NCBI GenBank assembly: GCA_025267735.1
Contig: CM046295.1
Span: 22,290,938-22,354,937, forward strand
Origin: Mactra quadrangularis
Lineage: Eukaryota > Mollusca > Bivalvia > Venerida > Mactridae
Direction of reading: 5' to 3'
Length of the DNA: 64,000 nucleotides
Shown here: one piece after another, positions 33,963 to 47,501 of the stretch
Layout of the letters: every line of letters begins with the position of its first letter
Position numbering within the stretch: position 1 is the first letter of the stretch
Program-made: the position numbers and the translations under genes
The notes under the pieces: generated by a model
The model's input: the letters and a program-made list of their open reading frames with translations, nothing else
What the model was told of the DNA's origin: nothing
Databases searched by the model: none

Positions 33963-36900
33963 TTCATACTTTTTATCTGGAAAATGATGCAAGACTGTAT
34001 ATTCTACCTGTGCCAGTTCATGGACTGACCGTATAACACATTATAAATGTGATATAGCGAAAATATTTAGTTCCAGTGTGCACAATTTATTGTAACAGAA
34101 TCGTAAATTTCTAAAGACAGTACCCATCTAAATCTAATTAACCCATGTTTGTTACGGTAAAGAAGTATGTGGCAAAACAAATTTAAATTCGGCAATCATG
34201 TAACAGTTTCCTAACGTGGAAGGAGACAAAACGTTTGCTGCAGATAAGCAGTCAATGTCAAGGTAAATGCGTTTACGTCGCAGTTGGACTACGCGAATTT
34301 TAAATCAACACAGAAGTTTTTATTGTTATGTCATATTATGCGGTTAAACGGCAGGATTTAAACGATATTACCAGGCGACTGGAAAGTACATGCTTCACTT
34401 TTTAACACTGATTTATAAATGACGATATGAATAAAAGGATAATGTAAGGAAACACATCCGCGCTGAATGGATGTGTCCTTGATTTGCCCAAATGGCGAAG
34501 ACTCAGGAACGTCGATGGTTTTTGAAGCCATTTAATTATATCTAATTTTTGCACAGATTGGCTTGGATTAATACTAGTCAATTTTTGTTTTTACCGTATA
34601 ATGACTGGATATTCATCAAAGTAATTACAGAATAGAATTCAATGCAGTTTTGATACAGTCAACGTTCATCTTAAAGTTTTTCCTCGCTGGATTTGAATGG
34701 TGACATAAGTTGTTCAAAGATTTGTAATTAATTTTCTTGTGAAAGCCTGTATTAGACTATTTAGACCCCAGTTATGTAGAAAAACTCCGTTATGCAGTCG
34801 CGTGATTGTCGTGTAATCTGGACTGAAGCTGTATAGACTAAACTTGTAGACTTTTGTTTTAGATATCAGTTAGAAACAGTATAAGATGGATTTATATATA
34901 TCATTTCCTGGTTTAGCATCAACAGATGCATTTTGTCACTATTGAACTTGCTTGCATGATGTTGGAAATAGCTTGTATGTCTTTTTGAAAAAAAGTGATC
35001 CGTCTTTTTTTATTTTTTCAACGTAGTGAAAATATAAACCGATATATCTATCGCCTATTTTTTATCGAATAACACAGCATTTCAACGTAAAGTATGAAAG
35101 AAAACGTGCTTTTTATAAAATGAATACGTTACAATCAAAACATAAGTGTTTGCTCTTATAACCTTAAGAAATTGAAAAATATTATGTAAATAGTTTGACT
35201 TTATAATATCTAAATACAAAACACAAAAGTAATCCTAGAATGTACGTCATGAATAAATAAAATATATTATACTCACAAAATTACGAATATTGATCATTAT
35301 TAACAGCCGTATATGCAATATTCAGTGCAAATAAACTATTTTACCCTTTATGAAAGAAATATACTTTATAATAAATGTTATATAAAATCTCTGAACATAT
35401 TGTGAAGTTCATAAGTTTACAAATACCATTATTTCTAATTTTGTTAACGTGAAAGAGTGGGGCAACCTTAAGATAGACGTGCAAAAAGAACAGTCGGGTA
35501 AAATAGGGCAAAAATACGTATTTAGGATGGCAGCCACGTAGCATGAGTTGTAATGATATTAAATTACAAGTACGAATGCATTAAGCACTGAATACGATAG
35601 ATTCGGACAACAATTTTCTCAACTATTAACAGCAAGTATCGTTTTCGGTAAATCAGTTTTTTTAATCAGGCAAAGTGATAAAACAATGTCAGTAACATTT
35701 AATGTTAATTATAATTTAATTATTAGACGCTAAAAACCCGCTGAATATGGCTAACATTATGTGCACATATAGTACAATAGAAACCAATGCTATATGTGGA
35801 TGAAAGAATCATTCTACAATATTGTGTCATATAATCAGGTATAACATAGAACATACAGTACCCACCTTAATTTGTGAAACCTTTTCAGACTGTATGCCTA
35901 CTGAATAGCTTTTATATAAAGTTTGGTTATTGTTTAAAATGAAACGCTTCGTAGTTTTGCATTATTTAGTACATGTATCATAATTTTAAATGGGACTACA
36001 AAAATAGCGTAAAAGCTATATTATAGAAAATATTGACAATAAACATGGTTTTGTAGGCTTTATGATGTCAGATGCTGAACATTGTAAGTTTTGTTGCTGC
36101 ATTCACGTAATTTGATTTCGTTTAATCACAAACCAAACTTAAATGTATAAACAACAATAATTCATCAAAATAACCCTCATTTCAAGAATTGTTGAAAATA
36201 TCTTTTGTCCCCAAACTTTTGGTGGGTACTGTATAAATTGTCCATTTTTCAGTTTCAACCTTAAATATTGGAATAAATGAGTTAAGTTAAATATAACTTA
36301 TTATATAACATCATTATAATACACATCGGAAAATAATTTTTGTAGTTAAAAACCTTATTCATTATTCTAAATGCAAAAATCATGTGTATTGTCATTTTGT
36401 AAAATGTTCGACTTTTCTCCTGAATTGGGACTTTAAACATTGAACAATGTCTTTAAAACGATACATGAAGAAAACAGTATTTAAACGTGCCTAAGAATTC
36501 CGTTATCTTTTCGGAAAATAATTACTGTAGCAATGTCAATATGTGTAAGAAATAAAGGATTCCCCAGTATATATAATTTCATTATTTTAATTTAATTATC
36601 GCTCTATTGTGGTACGCTACAGCAACTATGGTCATCAAGCTTGTGTCATTCTAATATACCATCGGTCTTCAGACCAGCGATTAATAAGACAATCGTTTCT
36701 GTTTATTATTGACACAAAAGTATGTATAATTGATAGATAAAGTTTGTAAAACGATGAAATCGAAAGTACATTTTTTGTATCTCGATATTGCATTATTTTA
36801 AGGTGACAATTATTTAGAAAGTAAAACTAAAATGAAAGAAATTAAATCAAATAGATTAAAAAGCAATTATAAATATCAAGTTGATACATAATTTTCACTT
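33963..36900. other. Intergenic DNA, no gene seen
   Basis: 34160-34900 has more GC than the surrounding sequence and holds a small hairpin (acacatcc...ggatgtgt, near 34453-34478). It could be the interior of a transposon bounded by the related repeats at 33.8 and 35.0 kb. Nothing else recognised. Confidence 0.4.
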
Positions 36901-37125
36901 ACCTTTAAATCTTCAAATATGATGTTGATAGGAATATTAGTTTTGATAAAATGGCAGTATTACTCTCCTGATCGTGTTTAAATATCTTTAGTTCTTAAAA
37001 TGGATTACCGGACAAATTTACTTCATAAATGTCTTGCGCCATACGTAGAATAGTGACATCTATATCTTCCTGTTTTGTTAACAATATACGGGTTGTTAAA
37101 TCTCCTAGTGATATGTCACGTGATA
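36901..37125 (-). promoter_or_regulatory. Promoter/first-exon-like block 7 (family II)
   Basis: Donor AAAG|GTAAGTG at 36903/36902. CACGTG at 37117-37122 inside gtcacgtgatatgaa. 'atacgggttgtt' at 37087 is shared with blocks 8 and 9. It lies about 6.2 kb upstream of gene B and is the nearest candidate first exon and promoter for it (inference). Confidence 0.5.
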
Positions 37126-37129
37126 TGAA

Positions 37130-39340
37130 TCAGTTAGTGACGGGAATATCACACGGTGCATTTATTTAGTATACTTTTTTCTAGGTTTAAATCTAAACTA
37201 AATGTGTCAGCATAAAAATGAATGAATGTATGCACGTAAACTTAGTTATATACTGTATGATGACGATTAGGTAATTGTGAAAATTACTCTAGACTTTAAC
37301 AGGTTATAAAATTCCTTTCTTTTATACATGGTGAATATGTAGGGTCGAGGCAATAGCCTATAAGGTTTATTCATCATTTGATACAAGTTTTGGTCCAAGG
37401 TTATAAAACTTGAGAACACAATGCATGCTTAGAATGTAGTTCTGTTTTCATATGAACCTTCATCATATGAAATGCAGGCCTAACAATAGACCAGTTTGTT
37501 AATCGATATTGCTGTTCAGTGCGTATAATTGAGATAGGATTTTTTTTATTACTATATTAGCATTGGGGGACAGAAGCAGATGTAAGAGTAGTATAGTGTT
37601 GAAAATCAGATTAGTATTACATGTATCTATATACTGTTATATCAATATATTATATAAATATCCCATCCTGCAAGGGTGATAGAACGGAATGTTCACGCGC
37701 GATAAGTTATGTCAACCGAGGCTATATCAGTAGGATGTGATATTTATTTTATTACACCAAACAACAAAAATCAGAAATTGTTGTAAATTTAATAGGCAAA
37801 AACTATTTAATTTTATTTGCATTATTTGCTTCTGAACTTAAAGACATTTTTACACCGTTAGATTTGTTGTTTCGTAAAAAGAAAGCGTCTGCACAAGAGA
37901 GGTAACCCAAATTGAATGGCTAAAAACTCGGGTCCAGGTATTAGCACATTTCAACGCAGTAGTCTCCCATCGGTTTAAACGGGCCGATAGGTGATTTTAA
38001 GCGGGCTGATAGGTGATGTCAAGAGGGTAACATTACGGTTTGTCACCCGGTGACATTAGATTAGACTGTATAGTAAACAATCACGTGATGTATAATAATA
38101 TAAAAAAGACCATTGTCATGTAGAAAAAAGGATAAAAGACATTTCTATTATATTCTGAAGTCAAGAAATAAATTCTTTTATAAAATTTGCTTCCACTATG
38201 TCCAGGTTGCATTCAACGATAATGTGTGGAATAAATCTGTTCATATATTGCCCGTTGTTACCACGGATTTCAATGAAAGATACGCAATGTTTGTGTACAT
38301 GTGGAACAAGGGAGAGTTACAGTGAGTGATTATTTTCTGTATGGTAACAGTGTACGTTAGAAAAGAAACGTATCCCAATATGGTGGACGCGTCAACTGAC
38401 GAAATGTAGAGTACTTAGTTACTTATTGATATCTCCATTCACATCTCGCATTTTATGTTGACTTTAGTATCTTCTGAAAGGGCTTGTAATTCTCTTTCCT
38501 AGGTTGTATAACACCAGCTGGCCCATTGATATGTAAAGCCGTAGTTTTGATTCACACAACAAACATAATCGTATTAAAAATCGTAGCAGGACTCAACTTG
38601 TTATCCCATTGTTTTTACAATCGATGTATCACCGATTCTTGTCAAACGATCTATTATCAATTCATAATTTCGAATATCGATACAATTTTATTGATATTTA
38701 TTCTGTAGACCTGCATGTGCGATATTACATAATCCATATATCAAAACATTTAAATACAGAAGACAAACGAAAAACCTAATGGACTCATTTATGACTTAAG
38801 CAATTGTCTCGCACATGTTTATATATGTGATAGTTATAGCTTGGAACAACTTTAATGTTACCATGTCTAACCACATGTACAACATTTACATACTTATAAT
38901 ATATGTTCTAAGTAGACACCACTACAACAACCTACACGAGGTACAACATAGAACACATAAATCACTTGAATTATGACTTTAAGCTACTCACTCCAGAATT
39001 GATAACATTATATATATTAAATAAGACTTGTTAATGTCTGAAATAAAGTTTAGAAAACAATGTGCCAATATTTTCAGGCAAACAGACCTTAATATTGTAA
39101 AATATGCAAATTAAGGCACAAACAAGCATTAAAATCATCTGTACTGTTTTACGGTTTTACAGTTGTATGTCATTTTGACATACATTTTCATCATTGAAAT
39201 TCTTCCTTACTGCTTCTGAAATGTTCCTATAGAATGTTGCGAATTCTAAAAAGTTGATAGTTAACGTGATTAAAATTGAAATTTAGGAAGGATCAAATTT
39301 AAACTCATTCTTGAAAAAAGGGTTCAGATCCCTTTACCAC
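37130..39340. other. Intergenic DNA, no gene seen
   Basis: 37665-38090 has moderately higher GC, with repeated 'cgggccgataggtgat' / 'cgggctgataggtgat' words at 37980-38012 and a further TCACGTGAT at 38081. No supported coding frame; frames at 38113-38325 and 38526-38708 carry no motif that I know. Confidence 0.4.
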
Positions 39341-39344
39341 TATG

Positions 39345-39565
39345 AATTTAACGGTTTTTTTCTGGAACGGAGCTAAGTCTGTGCAATTGTGAATATCAAA
39401 TTAGTTACTGACAACTGTCCTAAATAATTAAGAATAATTAGTAGGAGGGAGAATGGCGGTAGAAATAATTTTATTAATAAGCTCTACGAAAATATGGCCG
39501 TGAATCGAACCTACGATCCCTCGATCGGTAGGCTTGCGTGCTACCGACTGAGCTAGCCGGGCGGC
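39345..39565 (-). mobile_element. tRNA-derived SINE, minus-strand copy, 3' truncated
   Basis: The minus strand begins agccgcccggctagctcag, with B-box ggttcgattcac. The body resembles the SINE at 4003 and ends before the 'ggcgttaaaccc' tail. Confidence 0.75.
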
Positions 39566-40097
39566 TGTAATGACAAGTTGCTCTGAATTCTATGGATATT
39601 AATTCAGCGATATACAAAGAGAGATAAACATGGCATGTTTAATAGATTTAAAATCAATACATACTAGTCTTTCTTTAAATTTTCAACTGAATTTGCTTCT
39701 TCATTGTAACAGTTACGAGAAAACATGACAATTCTACCGAATTATTGAAAATGACGTTTTGTCTCCCCTTTACGATTTTCAAAATACTTTTACCGTATAC
39801 TAAATTTAATGTCTTTGTTATTAGCAGTTAACTTATATAGACTACTCTAAGGCTGAAAAAAACCGTAAAGAGGAAGAATCACTGTGTACATATTTTTTGT
39901 AACTAATAGCTCGCCCCCCACGAACTGCTAAGTTCTACGAAATTTTGCAATCTTTCTGGTTATATAAAGATAATCTTAAACAAAGATAACACAAAAGGAG
40001 AGTAATATAGCTATTCTAATTTTATATCACTTTCTATTTCATTGATTTTCTCCCTTTAATCATTAAATATGATATAAAGCTTCATATACGTTTTTAA

Positions 40098-40272
40098 CAC
40101 GGGTCAAAAGCGCAGTTGGTAGTGTGCCAGGATTTTGAGTCTCGTGTCCCGAAGAGGGCACGGGTTCGAATCCCACCCGCGGAGGTAATATCCTTCCATG
40201 AAACTCTGACACTAATGTCAATTATATTCAATTGATTAAATAATATGGAGACGTTTCCGGCATTGTGGAAAG
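40098..40272 (+). mobile_element. SINE of the 'gcgcagttggwag' family, 5' part
   Basis: tRNA-like head with an extended variable arm (gcgcagttggtagtgtgcc, then cgggttcgaatcccacc), followed by a body ending 'ggtaggcgagtattggttat'. The 3' half is replaced by a SINE in the opposite orientation from about 40275. Confidence 0.7.
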
Positions 40273-40274
40273 GT

Positions 40275-40465
40275 AGGCGAGTATTGGTTATAGTTTGTTT
40301 GTTTTTGATGGGTTTAACGCCGTAGCAACACATTGTATAGGTCATATAACGGCGGTCAGTCAACCTACTCACTCCTCCTGAAAAGCTTAATCTCTGGATT
40401 TAGCTGTTAATCAACTACTTAGCCATATTTTCGTCAGAGACTGGCAATTGCCATACATAATTCCT
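40275..40465 (-). mobile_element. 3' part of tRNA-derived SINE, opposite orientation
   Basis: On the minus strand it ends '...cggcgttaaacccatca' after 'ttatatgacctatacaatg', matching the body and tail of the SINE at 4003. The head is missing. Confidence 0.7.
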
Positions 40466-42435
40466 GGGTAGGCCTAGAGTTCTAGATCTAAGCCTTTGAC
40501 CTAGCACTAGCACCATAACTTCGTTCATCAGTGGCTGATGATTGCACTATTTAACACAAAGTCATGGCGGAGAATAAACATAAAAAGCATTCCATTCTAC
40601 GACTGTCTGTACATCCGTCTGGGAACCAAACCAACGACCTCTGTAACATACTTGGACTATACAGTATGTTTAAATGAAGAAAGGTTCAAATAGGTCCACT
40701 AGTGACATAAACCCTCATATACGATAATAATATGAATGTTTATACACCATTTAAGAGGATATGGATTTGTTGAAAACATTGATCGTGTCATTATATCTCA
40801 TACTTATCATGACAGCGAGTTAATTTACTTGTTTTATTTAGAGCTAAAAGAGTCTTAGTATAGTGCGTAAAGTTTGACCCCGATTTGACCTTTCAAATTT
40901 GCATCTTATAATTTTCTACACATATCCCGACGAAAATCAGTACCACGCCTACTCTACACTTTGGCAGCGATTGTAAAATTATAAAGGTATGTTTATGTGT
41001 TAAATTTCAACACATAATCTTCACGGCCACGGTGTAATCGAGCATTAATACTGTATTCGTATTTAATGTAGTAAATATTCTTGCATAAAGGTCAAGTCGG
41101 GGTCAAAATTTACGCACAATAATACTTACATAAAATGAACACAAATCATGTATATTCAAAACAAACATATTACGTAGCCTTGGTCCAGAAACATACGATT
41201 GGAAGCATGTTCCAAATAGTTCATTGTGATGGCTCAATTTATATTCAGAAACTAAACATCGTTGTTTTATCTACCAACCAACACTACCAACTCAATACTT
41301 GTTGAACCAGGAGGTGTACTCAAGAGTGATTAATTTAAGTTGCAATATGTTATTCTATTGAAATAAAATTAACTAGAACGATACAAAAACACAAAGAACA
41401 ATATTAAATACAATGTTTATTTTACAGCATGAGCAAAGTAATATAACTATAAAACGGCATACTATTCACACAATTGCAAGCAGGCTCAATTCGTTCTTAG
41501 TGATGGTGGAAATCATATTCAGACACTATACATCGTGTTATGTTATCTGTCAACCAATCCTACCGACACAATTCAGGGCGAGCCAGGACGTGTACTCAAG
41601 AGTGATAAATTGAAGTTGTAAACATATATTCTAAAACTAAGATATAATAAACTAGAGCATCAAGTACAAACACAGTATAATATATAATCAATGTTTTTAC
41701 ATCATAATCAAAGTAATATAATCACATTCAAACATTTAACAAATGTATAAATGAACATAACGGTTTAACAATTGCATTCTACCTATAAAAGAACGATATA
41801 CAGAAATATTCACACTCACACAACACACGCCAACAAACACACAAATCCCTATACTTCCTGACTGTCATCATTTATCACATTTATATACTCGTCTAACCAC
41901 AGTATTGTCTTATTTATTCACTCACTCTCAGACTCTTTAATTATAATGTCCAATGTTACACTTCACTGGATAAAATTAAGATATTTGTTCAATCTCTTGT
42001 ACCAAGTTATTCATTCTTACCAATACCAGAGCATACGTGAACAGGCATGCATGTGAACCTTGATCATACTCAATTTGCAAAATATAAACACTGACTTCTC
42101 GCATTTCAAAATATTTCCAATTTCTAACAAATTTGAAATGAATTAACAGTAATAGTGACATATTTGTAAAAGAAAATCTATAAAAAAAAAAAATACAGTG
42201 CAATCCAAAATTAGATTTCTAAGTCTTGTAACATTTCTCACACAAGTCCATCATATAACTAAGTTTACAACAAGTAATGTACAATTGTTGATAACCTGCA
42301 AAATGAAGTTCAGATATATGTACTTAGTATGTTTTTTTTTTGTTTTCAGATTTTAAAGGTACTCGTCCACGGACTTTAACTTTAACAAAAGCTTACTAGA
42401 ACTCGGAGTAAATAATTCTAAACCTTTTATGTGAA

Positions 42436-42562
42436 CTTGTGGAAGGGTAGGTGAGTGCTAGTTATAGACAATGGTCCAGGATAGCTAAGTTAGGTGCGCT
42501 GGACACCGTGAAATGACCTAAAATTGTGTTGATACGGCGTTAACTCCAATAAATAAATAAAA
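42436..42562 (+). mobile_element. 5'-truncated SINE tail with 9-bp target duplication, only in the right block
   Basis: The 'ggaagggtaggtgagtgc' to 'cggcgttaactccaataaat' tail is flanked by ttatgtgaa at 42427-42435 and 42563-42571. The left block near 2058-2068 has the single uninterrupted ttatgtgaa, so the insertion came after the 11-kb duplication. Confidence 0.85.
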
Positions 42563-43739
42563 TTATGTGAAGTTTATCGTATATTTCTCATAACCGATTA
42601 ATCAATTTGCCATAAAATATAGAAGCTTTATCTTGTTTATATAGCTACAGACGATAACAAGTAAAACAAGTACTGAATACAAAATAAACGGAACCTGTGA
42701 ACTAGAGGCTTCAAATTACCATAGTGGAAGACCATTGATCTGTTCACATAAATACATATTTAAAAGCATTGAAAAAAATAATACTGCAGGACAATATAAT
42801 ATAATTATTATACTGTTTATAATGAACAAAGTACAGAATGTGCTGAATATTCATTATACATGATGATAAATACAAACAGTTTAAGCTAAAACAACTGAAG
42901 TGCGGCTTAAAGTTTGCTTCTTTATACATATTCAGCCGCATTAACAATGTTCGTACGATAACTTATGATCATTGGAATATCCTTCAGGCAGGTGACCCCT
43001 CACATTACCTATTAACACCTTGGTGGAAAGGAACAGTTGTAGTTAAAATTCTGACTCAATAAAATTAGCAGTGCTCCTAGGTTGGTTCTAACCTGGGATA
43101 TCTCGATTCCTAAGCTCGTGCCCTACTGCTGCATTTAAGCTCCTACATTAAACACAAATACATGTCACTTATAACAAAAAATATTGTAGAATATCATTTT
43201 GCGCTTTTATCAGTTCACTCCCTATTCATGAAATAAAATGAATAAATATGTTTTAATTCTTGATCTAAAACTGGACTGTTGTCAAAGCAAGGAAAAATCG
43301 TTTCAACACTTTGAAACAACAACCGCCATTTTGTTTGGCCGCATTGGAATAACAAAGTTTTGTCTCTTCAAGATAAACGTACACTGTATATAGCGACCTC
43401 TATATCTGGCTGTGCAAAATAATCTCATGAATAGCTTGTTGCAGTGCCCGTGATCGCATAAATAAAAAAAATAAATCATAAATAATGATACAGTCAATAC
43501 AGGGCAATATAGTCCTTTTGAATTAAGTAATTGTCTGTACTAAATGACCTAAAGTCAACTCTCCCTTTACTATCAACTTTGCGATAATTTACAATAATTT
43601 ATAAACTCTCTATCTACATGTATATAGAACTTTATCAGTAGTTCCCATATAATAATCTTTATATACAAGTTAGACTGTAATGAATACATAAAACTGCACT
43701 ACAGTAAATTTTAGTGCAGTGCACTAAATTACACTAGAT

Positions 43740-44015
43740 TGCACATCGTTACACTACGCTGCGATACACTTCACTACAATACACTACACTACGTTACGTT
43801 ATAATACGTTACACTACGACGCGATACGCTACACTACAATACACAACACGTTACGTTATAATACGCTACACTACACTACACTACGCTACACTACACTACG
43901 TTACGTTATAATACGTTACACTACGACGCGATACGCTACACTACACTACACTACACTACACTACACTACACTACGTTACGTTATAATACGCTAGACTACA
44001 CGACGCGATATATTT
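43740..44015. repeat. Minisatellite, expanded right copy
   Basis: Same modules as 3225-3395, with a pure run of 'cacta' units near 43935-43972 and higher-order repeats of a cgttacgttataatacg block. It is about 100 bp longer than the left copy. Confidence 0.85.
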
Positions 44016-44299
44016 TTTCTTCAGAATTTTTGATAATAACGCCTAGCAACTTTATTTATGTGCTTGGCTTGCATTTCCAAAAGTATTGTTACTATTCGTA
44101 CAGTGTGCGCGTGATCTTAAGTAAATAAAGATTGAAAGTATGTGTTACATTGATCGCTGTAACAGTCAAACTAATTAAAACTCGATCTTTTTTTTCCGCA
44201 CGCACACTCGCGAATGTTTGATCCGACAACTCTACAATGCGTGTGACGTTAAGCTCACATTTGCTTTAATAATACTCATGTCGCATTCAGTTTTTAACG

Positions 44300-44515
44300 T
44301 CATATTCAACACATATATAGTTCATATATACGACGACCAGCTTTTCTTACTGTAGGTTTCCTGGACGCTTTTCTTTCACCAGTACTAACTTACCCAATCA
44401 CGAGTCCGAGAACTCATATATAGGGTATGACCTGCCGCGACCGAGTTTCAAACACGTGATCTACGGATTCGAAGTCAGACATGCTAACCACTACGCCACT
44501 GCCGCGGATCCGCAT
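44300..44515 (-). mobile_element. SINE with tRNA-Arg-like head, copy 2 (duplicate of copy 1)
   Basis: Sits at the position corresponding to 3690-3898 in the right duplication copy. The B-box is damaged (gagtttcaaacacg). Confidence 0.75.
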
Positions 44516-44610
44516 TCAGTATGTTCAATGACTTGTTTACACTGTTCAAAATGCTTTGTTTGAGAAGAGAAATGTTGCTACATAGAGACTAAAACGCTGC
44601 GTAATATATA

Positions 44611-45345
44611 GAGCCGCCCGGTTAGCTCAGTTGGCAATCTCGGTAAACAGAGATCCTGTTCTACTCGCGTTGTCGTACTGGATCTCTACTCAGTCAATGC
44701 AAGGTCACGTCGAGATGAACTTTGTGTCGACCAATCAATGCGTAGCTTTCATCTAGACGAAAACACTATTAATCACATTTTGATTTCGTAATTTCTATTT
44801 TTAGACCAAGGTTTGCATGCTCATTTAACAGCGGTATTACTCACAGTCTGCGATTGGGTGGCTCATTTCAAATCGCGTGACGTAGACGATATAAACAAGT
44901 TACGTATCATAACAATTTCGTCATGAATATTATGTTGAGAAAAGGTCACCTTAACGTGACCTTCGTTTGGAAAAGGTCAGGTCTAAATTAGCGAGTATGC
45001 GTGCGGTAAAATTTTAGATCGGGTTTTAATCAGATTGCTCAGTTGGTTGCACGAAAAGTCTACTGATCGAGGGGTCGTGGATTCGATTCCCGGGCGGGGC
45101 CTACTTTCGTGCAGCTTTGGCATGAAATTATTTATACGGCTATTCTCCCTCCTTCCAATGATGTTTAATTGTGTTGGGCAGATTTCAGTCACTGAAGAAA
45201 GTGTGCGCTTAGTAGTTGGTTAACAGCTAAATCCGGATTTAGCTTATCCATGAGGAGTGAGTAGGTTGACTGACTGCCGTTATATGACATATACAATGTG
45301 TTGCTACGGCGTTAAACCCAACAATCGAACAAGCAAACAAATGTA
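44611..45345 (+). mobile_element. tRNA-derived SINE split by a 402-bp insertion
   Basis: Duplicate of the SINE at 4003-4320. The head is interrupted after 'gctcagttgg' (44625-44634) and resumes with the same 10 bases at 45037-45046, then continues normally to 'ggcgttaaaccca' near 45310. Confidence 0.85.
44635..45036. mobile_element. 402-bp insertion with 10-bp target duplication
   Basis: Flanked by gctcagttgg on both sides; the paralogous SINE at 4003 has the uninterrupted site. The terminal inverted match is very short (aatct only). Inside is a palindrome (aaggtcaccttaacgtgacctt region, about 44954-44975). It has no coding capacity. Class uncertain: a non-autonomous DNA element is more likely than a retroelement because there is no A-rich tail. 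Confidence 0.8.
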
Positions 45346-46899
45346 TGGTCTTGAATAATTCTAACTTTCAGTCTCGACTCTTGTACTTGCTGCAGATTAG
45401 ATACATTTCCAGAAATGTCTTGGATTTTCCGCGATTTAACTAGCCCGTGTATGTGCTGAATTTGCATAAATTGTTTGTCCTGCATTACTGGTTTTAAATA
45501 AGATAGATTTCACGATTCAACGATGATAACGTTAGATGATTTGTCAACTTTTCTCTTATTTCAGCATCTTTCGATGGTCACATTGTGTCTTTGGTTATTG
45601 GGACTTTGAGACTCTCCTAGTTAAGGCTTTTGTTAAGCGTCACTTCTGTTTTTCGATTGTTGTTTATAATCGTCTTTTCCATCGTGGATAATCTTACAGG
45701 TCTCACATCGCAAGTAACTTTTGCATTTTGAATTCAATGTTTTTCTTTATCATCAGTCAGTGTTTGTTCAAATAAGTACAAATTTCAATTCATTCTGTCT
45801 ATTAGACAGAATCAGGAAAGTTAGTTCGTGCAAGATCGTTGAGTGTTGGATATAGGATGTGATTGGTTATAAGTACATATCCAGGAATTAAGCGATACTT
45901 GACTTGACTGTTTGTGATATACGATTGTCACGAAGATCTAAGTTCCCTAGATTAATGAAGTTCCGATGCTTCATCACGTGGTTTGTTAGTTGATGTTTTC
46001 TGACTTCTAGGTCCAAACCTGGATGATATTGTTGCTTGACTTTGAGTCAAGACCTCATATCAACGTTTATCACTAAAATATTCTGCAACGACATGTTCAG
46101 ATAACACTCTCATGTCCATTTGAGTTCTGAGTTGCTTGCGTACGCACACATATGAAAATGCGAGACAAGTGAAGAACTTGTTGAACTCCATAGCATGTAC
46201 ATCATTTTATAGGATGAAACCAATGTGAGCTTGATACGTTGTCAGCTTGTCAATATAATGTCAAAACAGCAACTGTAAAATGGGATTTATAATTGTAAAT
46301 GATATGTTAGCGTGCAGAAGATAGAATGCAACTTAAAACGTCTTGGGTCCCTAGCACCCAGAAATAACTATTGTCTTTTGTCCACATGCTGCGTAACGCG
46401 TCTCCGATATCAGCATGAAATGAGAGTTGTCTTAATTGTTTCTTTCATGTCAGAAAATGAGAAATAAAGAAACGATTAATTGTTTTATTTAAATCAGACA
46501 TGTGGTTGACTCTCCTGAGTTTATCGTCCACGTAAACATACTATATAATAATTCACATGAAGTATTGTAAACTTTGCTTGTTGATAAAGTTAAATCTAAT
46601 CCATTGTTCTCTATTATATTATAGTAAAAGATAGTTGACGAATAGCAAATTGTTCCAATAATTGAGTCTATACATGGTTTGATTATTATTCAAAAGTTCG
46701 GAATGTTGAGCTTATGTTATGTTATGAATTATTTCGCTGATTCAGAATATATATAGCCGTATTGTCTATATAATTAAATGCAAGTAGAAGCGTTGCTCCT
46801 TCAAGCCATAAGTGTCAGTAAGGGTTTTTCAGATCAATTCAAGCTTTGATTTCAAATATAACTTTAAACTTATAGATGATTTCAATGGTTCAAGTTTCA

Positions 46900-47165
46900 T
46901 CAACACAATATTAAATGTCTCACTACTCTACTGTACATACAGTACTTTGATTTAAATAATAATTTAAATAATACAGTTGAAAATAATTTAATCCTTGATT
47001 CATCAACATTTTTTTAATAACTCACTATACTACTGTGCATTCAGTACTTTGATTTCAATGGTTTAGATAATGATAATGCTTAAGTTCTTTGTTTCATCAA
47101 CACATTATTAAATGTCTCACTAAACTACTGTGCATTCAGTACTTTGATTAATAATGCAATAAGCT
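46900..47165. repeat. ~92-bp tandem repeat 3' of gene C, about three units
   Basis: Same unit as 5846-6365, beginning near 46907, 46999 and 47095. The copy-number difference shows expansion or contraction after duplication. Confidence 0.85.
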
Positions 47166-47399
47166 GACAGCAGTAATGCTTTTAACTATGAAGTACATTC
47201 AGAACTGTGATTTCAAATTTATTGTGTTACTTTTAATAACGATTTTCAATGTTTCAGGTAATGAATTTTCACTTGTTTAATCCAAAGAAATTCAACATCA
47301 TATACCAGGACAAATGTCACAAATATCTAACATTATATGTCAATGATAATGTTACTGTGCATTCAGTGCTTTGATAAAAAGAATTGAAAGTTAGTCTGG

Positions 47400-47460
47400 T
47401 CATTATTAATGTCAATTAACTTGTATATTCATATATTCCAAACAAGAATGATGTTGTCAA
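47400..47460 (-). promoter_or_regulatory. Conserved 3' flank block of gene C
   Basis: Third member of the set described at 6610-6670. Confidence 0.45.
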
Positions 47461-47501
47461 ATTGATGATATATAATGTAGATTCCAAATTGATATGAAGA
47501 A

